Shown here piece by piece: positions 33,682-40,454 of a DNA stretch of 40,454 nt. Where the stretch lies: NCBI GenBank assembly GCA_900318085.1, contig ONJF01000031.1, forward strand, positions 1 through 40,454, in the 5' to 3' direction. Numbering within the stretch: the first letter of the stretch is position 1; each line of letters begins with the position of its first letter. The position numbers and the translations under genes are program-made. Source of the DNA: an uncultured Bacteroidales bacterium. Its GTDB lineage: Bacteria > Bacteroidota > Bacteroidia > Bacteroidales > F082. A model generated the notes under the pieces. The model had not been told where the DNA came from, searched no databases, and worked only from the letters and a program-made list of their open reading frames with translations.

Positions 33682-35387
33682 TATTCTTTTATCCACTTCC
33701 CCGTTTCCGCGAGGGTCGTTGAGCTAGCGGTCCCTGAGCCCGTCGAAGGGCCGCCATCAGAAACATAAACCTTCCAAACATAAACGCCATCCGTCCAATC
33801 CGTTGCATCAATCGCCGTCGCATTCTCCGTAAGGGCTTGACTGTGGATGAGTCTGCCGTTCATGTCATACACCTCCGCCCAAGCATTCTGCAACCCCGTG
33901 CGGATGTTTAGTACATTATTTCCCGGATTGGGATAAGCGATGGCCACCTTCAGCCCATTCTCATGCGCCTCCTTGATGCCTTCAAATGCCTCGGCGGGGA
34001 ATTTGGTGACACAGCTCCAGCGTTGGTCGAAGTTGTCAAGGTTCTTGGCACTGTACACAATCATGCAGCCGCCGTCATTGGTCGCCGTGATGCTCGACAT
34101 AAAGCTGCGGACACGGTCGCCCTCATGGTCGTAATACATCGTGCGGATGGTGTCGAAATGAGCATAAAGGTGCTCAATAGCCATCCACGAGTCAGTGCTG
34201 CCCGTGACCGCGTTCAAAGTGTAGCCGAAATATAGCGTCCAATCGGTAGGGCTGATGTCGATGCCTTTCGACGGGGTGAAGTCCATGCGATTGAACTGGT
34301 AGCGCTGTATATGGTTCATCAGATTGAGATAGCTCACCTTGCCCTCACCGTCGTCGTATTCATATAGGGCGCAGCTTGTGATTCCTGACGAGGCTTGGTT
34401 TTCTTCTTTATATTCAGTTGCAACATAAGTGGTTCCGTGGTGGCTTCGGATGACCGACATGTCATAGAAGCTATTGCCCACATGATGGTTAGGATGACGG
34501 AAGGCCTTTGCGCTCACAAAGTTGAAGTCATGATCGAGATACATGGCAAAACCCTCGTTCTCAAAGTCGCCCTCCTCTTTCCCGTTGCAAATCACATTGT
34601 CCGACAAGTCGAAGAAGATAAACCCGTTGCCGTTTTTGGCGATATGGTGTCGCCGAAGGAAATAGCTTCTTGAAAGTGTACTGCTAGTACTTTTCATCCG
34701 ATAGCCTACCTTGTTGAGCATCTGGCCTTGATAGTTCATGCGAAAGAAGAAAAGGCTGTCGGGAGCGTAATGACCCATACTATAACGCTTGACGTACGCG
34801 CCCACGATGGCCTCATCCTCTTGCAAGGCGGAGAAGAGGAACAGACTGCCGCTGAAGTCGTTGGGAAGGCTTTGCCAAGTATTGTTGTCACGTAACTCAA
34901 AAGTGTCGATGGCCATCCGTGTCTCGTAACTGTTGGCGAGTTCAAGCTGTTCGTCAAGTTGGTAAAGGCCGAGAATTGCGTAATCGTGCTGTTCCTCATA
35001 GTTCCTATGGTAATTGAAATAGGTGAAGTCGTGGTCGGGCGTATAAGTAGCAAGCAGGTAAAGCGTGTTGTTTTTCTCGAAAACATAAGGGATGTTGCTG
35101 GTGTAGAAGCCCGGCTTGAAAAAAGCGTTGTAATACCAGTCTTTTTGGGGATCGATGACAGCGACAGCGGGATGCAGAGAATAGAAGTCTCCCGCGCCAC
35201 TTTTGTAGGCCATGTAGGACTCGACAGCGATTTTACCATTGCCCCTCTCGAAAGCCTCGCTGAAACTGAACATGCAGGTGTCGGAATAAGCGAATTCATG
35301 CGTGAGTTCCCACTCCTGGCCAAAAGCCTTGCCCCCAATAATCAGTGCGAGGGCGAAAACGATTGAAATTCTGTGTTTTGTGTTCAT
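33681..35387 (-). CDS. DSLFFFRM-family T9SS surface protein, unknown function
   Basis: 568 residues. Signal peptide to GGKAFGQ. The body (25-470) is closely related to the adjacent upstream protein at 35392: FKPGFYTSNIPYVFEKN, YTPDHDFTYFNYHRNYE, YAPDSLFFFRMNYQGQMLNK and HGTTYVATEYKEEN. It is more distantly related to 21320 and 31667. The repeated strand-like units suggest a propeller; no catalytic motif is visible. The T9SS type A domain (IAYPNPGNNVLNIRTGL to ETGKWIKE) contains GPSTGSGTASSTT, from an in-frame repeat at 33729-33752 next to a second decayed copy. It starts 4 bp after its sister gene and ends at hairpin repeat D. Confidence 0.83.
   Translation of the reverse strand: MNTKHRISIVFALALIIGGKAFGQEWELTHEFAYSDTCMFSFSEAFERGNGKIAVESYMAYKSGAGDFYSLHPAVAVIDPQKDWYYNAFFKPGFYTSNIPYVFEKNNTLYLLATYTPDHDFTYFNYHRNYEEQHDYAILGLYQLDEQLELANSYETRMAIDTFELRDNNTWQSLPNDFSGSLFLFSALQEDEAIVGAYVKRYSMGHYAPDSLFFFRMNYQGQMLNKVGYRMKSTSSTLSRSYFLRRHHIAKNGNGFIFFDLSDNVICNGKEEGDFENEGFAMYLDHDFNFVSAKAFRHPNHHVGNSFYDMSVIRSHHGTTYVATEYKEENQASSGITSCALYEYDDGEGKVSYLNLMNHIQRYQFNRMDFTPSKGIDISPTDWTLYFGYTLNAVTGSTDSWMAIEHLYAHFDTIRTMYYDHEGDRVRSFMSSITATNDGGCMIVYSAKNLDNFDQRWSCVTKFPAEAFEGIKEAHENGLKVAIAYPNPGNNVLNIRTGLQNAWAEVYDMNGRLIHSQALTENATAIDATDWTDGVYVWKVYVSDGGPSTGSGTASSTTLAETGKWIKE
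33729..33752. repeat. In-frame copy of the TTCGACGGGCTCAGGG repeat in sorting-domain coding sequence
   Basis: Encodes GPSTGSGT just before ASSTTLAETGKWIKE. The flanking GTCGTTGAGC (33716-33725) is a second, damaged copy, so insertions have accumulated at this one spot. Confidence 0.78.
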
Positions 35388-35391
35388 GGTA

Positions 35392-37083
35392 TTATTGTTT
35401 TATCCATTTTCCAGATTCAACTTCTTTGCCGTTGGCGATGACCTTCCAAACATAAGTCCCTGAAGGCCAACTTTCTGTATTTATCGAAGTGACATTGTCG
35501 GTGATTTCTTGATCGTGAACAAGCCTCCCATTCATATCATACACCTCCACCCAAGCATCCTTCAATCCCGTCCTGATGTTCAGCACATCCTTCCCCGGAT
35601 TGGGATAAGCGATGGCTACTTTCAGGCCATTTTCGTGGGCCTCTTCGATGCCTACGAAAGCCTCGGCAGGAAATTTGGTGACCGTTGTCCACCGTTGCTG
35701 TGGATTATCGATGTTTTTTGTTTCAGTCGTTAGAAGGACACCGCCATCCCTTGTCGTAGTGATACTTTCCGCCCAGCAAAACAAATGGTCGGAACCATTA
35801 CCGTAATACACCGTGGATATGTTTTCAAAGTTTTCATCAAGCCGTTCTATCACAACCCATGAATCGTTTAACAATGATATTCCACAAGCCATAGAATAAC
35901 AGAACAGCAATGTGTTGTTATCAGTGGCATCTACAGCTCTACTAAGAGCCACAAAGTCCCAGTCATTGGTTCCTCGTTCAATCTGGCGAATGATAGGCGC
36001 GTTGTTTTGAACACCTTCAATGTCATCATCAAACTCATACAGACGGCAATCCTCATACGATTGGTCATAATTTGAAATTGTTTCCGTTGCAACGTATGTT
36101 GTATTATGCCCACTTCTTATTATGGCCATATCTTCAAAATAGTTGTCTTCCCATTCATTCCCGTCCGACTGTCTGAAAGCCTTGTATTTCAAAACATTGA
36201 ATTCCTTATCCAAATAGAATATGGTTCCATCGTCGTAAGCCCGATTCGCGTCTTTTTTGTCTGAAAAGCCAAAATAATAGGGCGGCATGGGATTATAATA
36301 GATATACCCATAATCCGTTGCCAAAAATTGTTCACGCCTTAGTTTCTCCTGCCATGGACTGCCTGAAGTTGTCATCTGATAACCGACATTTGCAAGCAAT
36401 TCGCCATCAAAACTCATCCTGAAAAAGAACAAGGAATCATAACCTTGAAGAGGCTGATGTCCAAAGCTGACATTCTTGGTGTAAGCACCCACAATGTTGT
36501 CCTCGTCGATAATCGCCGAATGGATGAAAATGTTACCACTAAAATGGCAGCACCACCAAGCCCATCCCTGATAATATCTGGCTTCGTAATTATCAATAGG
36601 ATAGCTGTATTCATGGCTTTCCTCAATCTCTAATTGATCGTTAAGTTTATACAGCCCAAAGATGGCATCTTCAGGTGGATTATCATAGTTCTGATAATAG
36701 TTGAAATATGCCGTATCATGATCAGGACTATAGGACATCAAGGCAAACACCTCGCCGTCTGAGTTCTCAAACACATACGGGTAATAAGATGCGCCCCAAT
36801 ATCCAGGCTTGAAAAAGTCATTCTCCGCAAGTACCTCCCCGTCAGGCAACAAGGTAATCATAGCAGGATGGGGTGGGTAGAAATTAGACCCCATTCCGCT
36901 TTGGAAACAACGAGCGGAACAGACTATAATTCTCCCGTCCGACAATTCGTAGGCACAATACTGATGCGTCATTTCCTCATCTGACATATCATAAGGAATA
37001 GAGTGTTCCCACTCCTGCGCAATGACCTTGGCCCCAGACATCAGCAGGAGCGCAAGCAGGGTGTATAATCCATACTTTTTCAT
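35392..37083 (-). CDS. DSLFFFRM-family T9SS surface protein, unknown function
   Basis: 563 residues. The signal peptide (GLYTLLALLLMSGAKVIAQ) is of the cluster type. The body parallels the gene at 33681: FFKPGYWGASYYPYVFENSD, YSPDHDTAYFNYYQNYDNPP, YDSLFFFRMSFDGELLANVG and HNTTYVATETISN. The two are tandem paralogues. The sorting domain (IAYPNPGKDVLNIRTGL to ESGKWIKQ) lacks the interspersed repeat. Only 19 bp separate it from the GLUG gene upstream, and that junction matches the one at 12625-12645 although the proteins there are unrelated. Likely a surface-exposed scaffold or binding protein; function unknown. Confidence 0.83.
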   Translation of the reverse strand: MKKYGLYTLLALLLMSGAKVIAQEWEHSIPYDMSDEEMTHQYCAYELSDGRIIVCSARCFQSGMGSNFYPPHPAMITLLPDGEVLAENDFFKPGYWGASYYPYVFENSDGEVFALMSYSPDHDTAYFNYYQNYDNPPEDAIFGLYKLNDQLEIEESHEYSYPIDNYEARYYQGWAWWCCHFSGNIFIHSAIIDEDNIVGAYTKNVSFGHQPLQGYDSLFFFRMSFDGELLANVGYQMTTSGSPWQEKLRREQFLATDYGYIYYNPMPPYYFGFSDKKDANRAYDDGTIFYLDKEFNVLKYKAFRQSDGNEWEDNYFEDMAIIRSGHNTTYVATETISNYDQSYEDCRLYEFDDDIEGVQNNAPIIRQIERGTNDWDFVALSRAVDATDNNTLLFCYSMACGISLLNDSWVVIERLDENFENISTVYYGNGSDHLFCWAESITTTRDGGVLLTTETKNIDNPQQRWTTVTKFPAEAFVGIEEAHENGLKVAIAYPNPGKDVLNIRTGLKDAWVEVYDMNGRLVHDQEITDNVTSINTESWPSGTYVWKVIANGKEVESGKWIKQ

Positions 37084-37102
37084 ACCGTGTCTTTTTGATT
37101 GT

Positions 37103-38836
37103 TTATTTCACGACGAATTTCACCGTCGCGCCGTCAAAGGTGAGGAGATACATGCCACTGTGCAAGCCCGACACGTCAATCTGGTGCATCTCACCTCCGA
37201 TGCTGCCGGTTTGCAGGGTTTGGCCAAGGAGGTTGGTGATGCGGTATTCATTTGTCATCTGTAGAGACGGTGTGCACACCGTCTCTACAAACAAGATGTC
37301 GTTGGTCGGGTTGGGATAGACCTGGATTGGGGTTTCCACGATTTCGTCAACGCGATTTGGATCCAAGAGGCCGAAGATGGGATAGCCGGCATTCTCGCCA
37401 TCCACATCTTCCACCCATGTGCATTGGCCCATGGCGCCAGCGTTCAATGCCTCAACCAAGTCGGTGGTGCCATATTGCGCCTCGTCGAGCACCCATGTAG
37501 TTGGCGTTGCACCTGGACCGAAAACCGACGAGCCAGGAAGGAGCGTCCAGTTGCTGACCCCAATGTTGTAGACATAAGGTGTAATCGATTCATTGCCGAT
37601 CCAATAGCAATTGCTGATCAACGTGTCGCTAAATATGGCTGGAAGAACATGCCCGTACCATGAATTCGGGATGTCTGGATTCGATGGCTTGATGATTGCG
37701 CCTGCGTTATATACGTTTCGAATTTGTTCATCGTGAAGTGGAGTGCTTGTTATGCCTCCCATTTGGATCAAAAGAGGTTCTGAGGTAAAAACAGCGGTTA
37801 AATCACCGCGATTGAAGCAGTTATAAATGGTGCCGTCGGCTCCTGAGATGCCACCAACCATGATTTCGTCATCATTGACTCCTGTAATGAGTGCCGCGTT
37901 ACCACAGCATGACATGACGGTTTTTATCGCTGTGCCAATAATGCCTCCTGTATTCATGCCGCCTGTGATTACGCCCGACTCATGATTGAAACAATAGGTG
38001 ATCAAACAGTTTAGCCCTCCTTGTCCCGCCATACCTCCTGCGGTACCTTCCGAAACGATTTCGCCAAAGTTGTGGCAGTTTTTGATGATAAAATCGCCAT
38101 TGCCAACCATACCTCCTGAAAAAGTCCAACCCTTAATATAGCCATTATTGACACAATTGTCTATAACAAGATGGCCGTTATTGACAATCGTCTTTCCGAC
38201 CACACCTCCAGTGCATTCGTTCCAGGTAACACTGGCATAGTTTACACAATTTTTAATGAAGACCGTATCGTTAACATCAACTTCGCATTGTCCAACCAAA
38301 CCTCCGCTTGGTTTAGCACTAAAAATCTCAATCCAGCCATCCACCGAGCAATCCAAGATATGGGTGTTTTTCGCCTTGCCAACGAGAATTCCACCGATTG
38401 CAATATAAACAAAAGCCTGTTCATATTCCATGACGGTGGCTTTTTCAATCCTGACATTTTTTATCGTGGCGTTTTCCGTATATCCAAACAAACCAGACAG
38501 TTTAAATCCGTTTTCGTACATACCGCTGATGGAGTGTTTATCGCCGTCAAAAACACCCCTAAAAGTACCCGTCAGACCAATAGGCGTCCAATAGAGGGTA
38601 TCGTCTTCATTGAGACAAATGTCGTTGGTAAGCACATAACAGGCATCACCTCCAGTGCCATCATCGGTTTGCTGGGCCAACAACGCCAGTTGCTCCGCCG
38701 TCGCAATCTGGTAAGGGTTTTCAGGCGTGCCGTCGCCGCCGTCGTAGGCTTCGGCGACCGTGCCGTTCCAAGGGGTCTGTGCTCCGCAAGCCAGTCCGAG
38801 CACGAGCAAGACAAAAAGTAGCAGATTTCTTTTCAT
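37103..38836 (-). CDS. GLUG-repeat surface protein with T9SS sorting domain (module 4)
   Basis: 577 residues from the ATG at 38836. The frame runs upstream to 39019, but only this start gives a signal peptide (NLLLFVLLVLGLACGAQ), and it fits the promoter at 38865. It opens with TPWNGTVAEAYDGGDGT then NPYQIATAEQLALLAQQT. GLUG-like units (SGLFGYT, GGLVGQC, GGVVGKT, GGMVGNG, GGIIGTA) run from 110 to 390. The sorting domain (QVYPNPTNDILFVE, YRITNLLGQTLQTG, GATVKFVVK) is nearly the same as that of 12645, and both contain an in-frame palindrome at the same point. It is the first gene of module 4, followed by two tandem DSLFFFRM-family genes. Confidence 0.9.
   Translation of the reverse strand: MKRNLLLFVLLVLGLACGAQTPWNGTVAEAYDGGDGTPENPYQIATAEQLALLAQQTDDGTGGDACYVLTNDICLNEDDTLYWTPIGLTGTFRGVFDGDKHSISGMYENGFKLSGLFGYTENATIKNVRIEKATVMEYEQAFVYIAIGGILVGKAKNTHILDCSVDGWIEIFSAKPSGGLVGQCEVDVNDTVFIKNCVNYASVTWNECTGGVVGKTIVNNGHLVIDNCVNNGYIKGWTFSGGMVGNGDFIIKNCHNFGEIVSEGTAGGMAGQGGLNCLITYCFNHESGVITGGMNTGGIIGTAIKTVMSCCGNAALITGVNDDEIMVGGISGADGTIYNCFNRGDLTAVFTSEPLLIQMGGITSTPLHDEQIRNVYNAGAIIKPSNPDIPNSWYGHVLPAIFSDTLISNCYWIGNESITPYVYNIGVSNWTLLPGSSVFGPGATPTTWVLDEAQYGTTDLVEALNAGAMGQCTWVEDVDGENAGYPIFGLLDPNRVDEIVETPIQVYPNPTNDILFVETVCTPSLQMTNEYRITNLLGQTLQTGSIGGEMHQIDVSGLHSGMYLLTFDGATVKFVVK
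37261..37288. repeat. Perfect 28-bp palindrome inside sorting-domain coding sequence
   Basis: The arms GTAGAGACGGTGTG and CACACCGTCTCTAC are perfect inverse complements. It encodes VETVCTPSLQ in frame, at the same site as the related palindrome at 12800-12821 in the paralogous gene. Confidence 0.85.
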
Positions 38837-38864
38837 AGTGATTAGATTTTTTTCTTGGTTCTCG

Positions 38865-38972
38865 CAAAAGTATAGCAAAAAACCAGTAAAAAAGCCAATT
38901 CCATCGGGCAATCCACTATTTTTCCAACAATCAGTATTGATTGTCAATAAATTACGAAAAGTCTTTCCACTA
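38865..38972 (-). promoter_or_regulatory. Promoter and operator-like element of module 4
   Basis: The -7 box TACTTTTG is at 38865-38872, 28 nt before the start at 38836, with TTG at 38896-38898. Direct repeats TCCACTA occur at 38912-38918 (followed by TTTTT) and 38966-38972 (followed by AAAA), 54 bp apart, with ATTG-ATTGT-CAAT at 38936-38948. Left repeat 40 bp and palindrome centre 70 bp from the -7 box: the dimensions of module 2 with a different box sequence, in line with the more divergent regulator next to it. Confidence 0.65.
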
Positions 38973-38997
38973 AAAAGTAAGGAAAATCCATGGAAAA

Positions 38998-40380
38998 TCA
39001 TCCGAGATACCGCTCCCAAAGTGCCTCAAACGAATCGGTTTGCGTCTTTTTCTTGATGCTGGTGCGGTATTTCGACACGGTGTTTTCGCGCAGGTCGAGG
39101 ATGTCGGCGATTTCCTTCGTGCGGAAAGGGAACATGGAAAGCACACAGATGTCGAGCTCGGTGTCGCTCAGGTCGGGATGGGCGGCCTTCAGTTTCGTCA
39201 AGGCTTCGGGATAGGCTTCGTTGAACACTTCGAGGATGCGGTTGAAGGTGTTGTTGCGCTTGTCGTCGTAGATAGCTTGCACCTTCATCCGCAAGGCCTC
39301 GCTAGCCTGAGCCTCCAAGGCACCGTGCGCGGCTTGCAGGTCGCGTTGGATGGCTTCGTTCGCCTGGGTCATCTTCTTGCGGTAGACGCGATGGTAGACG
39401 ACAAAGGCGGCAGCCGCTAACAAAAGCAGGGCTGCAACCACGCTAACAGCTCTTAACCTGTTTGTCTTATATGCCTGTTTCTGTTCACGCAAGTCGGTCA
39501 ACCGTGCATCACGTTCGGCCTTGTAGTTCTCGTATTGCTTTACGGCCAGCATCCCGTCGCTCACCCTATCCGATTCGGCTTTAACATAGGTCTTATTGAA
39601 GCTATGACAAAATGCAGCGCTATCCGCATTTCCCTCCTCTTCATAGATTTGTTCAAGCAACGACATGATGGCACTCCGTTCCAAATCACCCGTTTGCATA
39701 TCCAACACTTTCAGCAGATAAGGCTTCGCTTCAAGACGATACGGCGAGTGATACATACTGATGCCGAGACTGACGGAGTCATTTGTTGCGCTCATCCCAC
39801 GTCGCGTCTTGAAAGCGATCGTGTTGCGTTGCACCATGAAGCAGGAGTCGAACTGGTGTTGGTCATAGTACAAGTCCGACAACACAAGCTGGGCAGTAAA
39901 ATAGTCATTCAAGTCGCCAGCAACCGTGTCCAGATAAGGCGTCACGAAATCGTGATAGTAGCGTGCGGAGTCGCTTTCCTTTAGCGTCGAAAAGGCATTG
40001 GCCAATTCCAAGCTGGACCTAACTATCCAAGTAGTGTCTTGAACCATACGCTGGTATGCCAATGCCCATCGCAAGGCATCGATTTCAGCGTTGTTGGCAA
40101 TCTTTCGCCTAAATACGTATGCCATCTGGTAATAGGCACGCGAGGCAAGCAGCATCTCCTCGTCTGTCATGTCTTCGGGCAAATATTCAAGATTTCCAGC
40201 CACATGGACAAAATGCGGAAAAGCTTGCAGCAAACTGTCCTGCTGAAGACAAACGAAACCGCTGTCATAATAGGCTTTGGCTTCCAGTAAGTCAGCTTCA
40301 GAGGCACGTTGAGGCATTCTTCCGCAAGACATCACCGAAAACAGAAACAACAAACCTACTATGTGACTCAATGTTTTCAC
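38998..40380 (-). CDS. Membrane-spanning TPR regulator with LuxR-like HTH (module 4)
   Basis: 460 residues from a GTG at 40380, chosen because it gives a complete signal with lipobox SVMSC (Cys19) and lies 5 nt from a -7 box, as in the paralogues. Shorter TPR region (about 30-290: LLSDLYYDQHQFDSCFMVQR; LLEQIYEEEGNADSAAFCHS). The transmembrane helix is at about 309-331 (RAVSVVAALLLLAAAAFVVY). A coiled coil follows, then the HTH at about 404-445 (LSDTELDICVLSMFPFRTKE; LDLRENTVSKYRTSIKKK). It is the most divergent of the four, and its neighbouring operator-like boxes are also the most divergent. It probably controls 38836 to 33681. Confidence 0.85.
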   Translation of the reverse strand: MKTLSHIVGLLFLFSVMSCGRMPQRASEADLLEAKAYYDSGFVCLQQDSLLQAFPHFVHVAGNLEYLPEDMTDEEMLLASRAYYQMAYVFRRKIANNAEIDALRWALAYQRMVQDTTWIVRSSLELANAFSTLKESDSARYYHDFVTPYLDTVAGDLNDYFTAQLVLSDLYYDQHQFDSCFMVQRNTIAFKTRRGMSATNDSVSLGISMYHSPYRLEAKPYLLKVLDMQTGDLERSAIMSLLEQIYEEEGNADSAAFCHSFNKTYVKAESDRVSDGMLAVKQYENYKAERDARLTDLREQKQAYKTNRLRAVSVVAALLLLAAAAFVVYHRVYRKKMTQANEAIQRDLQAAHGALEAQASEALRMKVQAIYDDKRNNTFNRILEVFNEAYPEALTKLKAAHPDLSDTELDICVLSMFPFRTKEIADILDLRENTVSKYRTSIKKKTQTDSFEALWERYLG

Positions 40381-40385
40381 GGCGG

Positions 40386-40393
40386 CAAAATTA
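40386..40393 (-). promoter_or_regulatory. -7 box TAATTTTG, 5 nt before the regulator GTG start
   Basis: TAATTTTG ends 5 nt before the GTG at 40380 and 10 nt after the stop of the preceding gene. No clear -33 is seen. The spacing is the same as at the three other regulator genes. Confidence 0.55.
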
Positions 40394-40403
40394 ATATTTT
40401 ACC

Positions 40404-40454
40404 TCATTCCACTTCTATCTCATCCACAAAAATCCAAGCAGGATTGCCAAATCC
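40404..40454 (-). CDS. C-terminal end of a gene running off the right edge
   Basis: The last 16 codons read GFGNPAWIFVDEIEVE and end in TGA at 40404-40406. The WIFVDEIEV ending is typical of the last strand of a jelly-roll or carbohydrate-binding module in Bacteroidota secreted proteins. Too short to name; no sorting domain at the end. Confidence 0.5.
   Translation of the reverse strand, partial: GFGNPAWIFVDEIEVE

Noticed and set aside
12588-37060. Recurring 40-bp stretches considered as a CRISPR-like or phage-type direct-repeat array
   Set aside because: They are signal-peptide codons in frame at the 5' end of separate genes, 1.5-7 kb apart, with no spacers.
6846-38836. Type IX secretion machinery or a gliding/attachment locus
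   Set aside because: Only cargo proteins with sorting domains are present; none of the Por/Spr/Gld components is seen.

Overview
The window reads as Bacteroidota, most likely an uncultured gut, rumen or digester member of the Bacteroidales. The evidence is the TAnnTTTG promoter boxes, the absence of Shine-Dalgarno sites, a TonB-dependent receptor, BspA-like leucine-rich repeats, GLUG repeats, and about fourteen secreted proteins ending in type IX secretion (T9SS) type A sorting domains. Genus and species cannot be named from the sequence. Every gene except one is on the minus strand, so transcription runs from right to left. No gene-free stretch exceeds 300 bases; the longest are 10768-11002 and 21111-21319. 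I saw no tRNA, rRNA, CRISPR array or transposase.

Layout, left to right. 1-123: start of a family 2 glycosyltransferase. 264-5490: a SusC-like TonB-dependent receptor followed by a DUF5689/choice-of-anchor-J lipoprotein; both carry a frameshift. 5629-6675: a divergent secreted endonuclease/exonuclease/phosphatase protein, the only plus-strand gene. 6846-40380: four repeated modules plus one related operon. A module begins with a lipoprotein-type TPR / transmembrane / coiled-coil / LuxR-like HTH regulator (9052-10767, 27329-28996, 31820-33472, 38998-40380). Next comes a gap of about 120-160 bp holding a promoter and a conserved upstream control element, then two or three genes for T9SS surface proteins. 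A 128-133 bp element with hairpin ends (6719, 29067, 33551) or similar sequence often closes the module. The fifth operon (21110 down to 11003) has the same control element but no regulator directly in front of it; it encodes six T9SS proteins and ends in a strong hairpin terminator.

The main discovery candidate is this repeated regulatory architecture. Each of the five control regions has a palindrome ATTG-N5-CAAT between two direct repeats. The repeats are TACAGATTTTT, TACACATTTTT or TCCACTA-type, depending on the module. Their start-to-start spacing is 54, 65 or 76 bp, and the palindrome centre is 70, 80 or 90 bp from the -7 box, so the differences are whole helical turns. Each of the four regulator genes has its TAnnTTTG box exactly 5 nt before the start codon, which predicts leaderless mRNAs. 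I infer a family of membrane-spanning one-component regulators, each activating the neighbouring set of surface proteins.

A second theme is cassette-like construction. The signal-peptide sequences and sorting-domain sequences are nearly the same from gene to gene, while the central domains are unrelated: leucine-rich repeat, GLUG, IgGFc-binding-like, Ycf48-like, beta-helix, C10 protease and beta-propeller-like. Gene junctions are shared too. Three kinds of small palindromic repeat lie in or next to the sorting-domain coding sequence. Four genes are broken by frameshifts or small deletions; consensus errors cannot be excluded.
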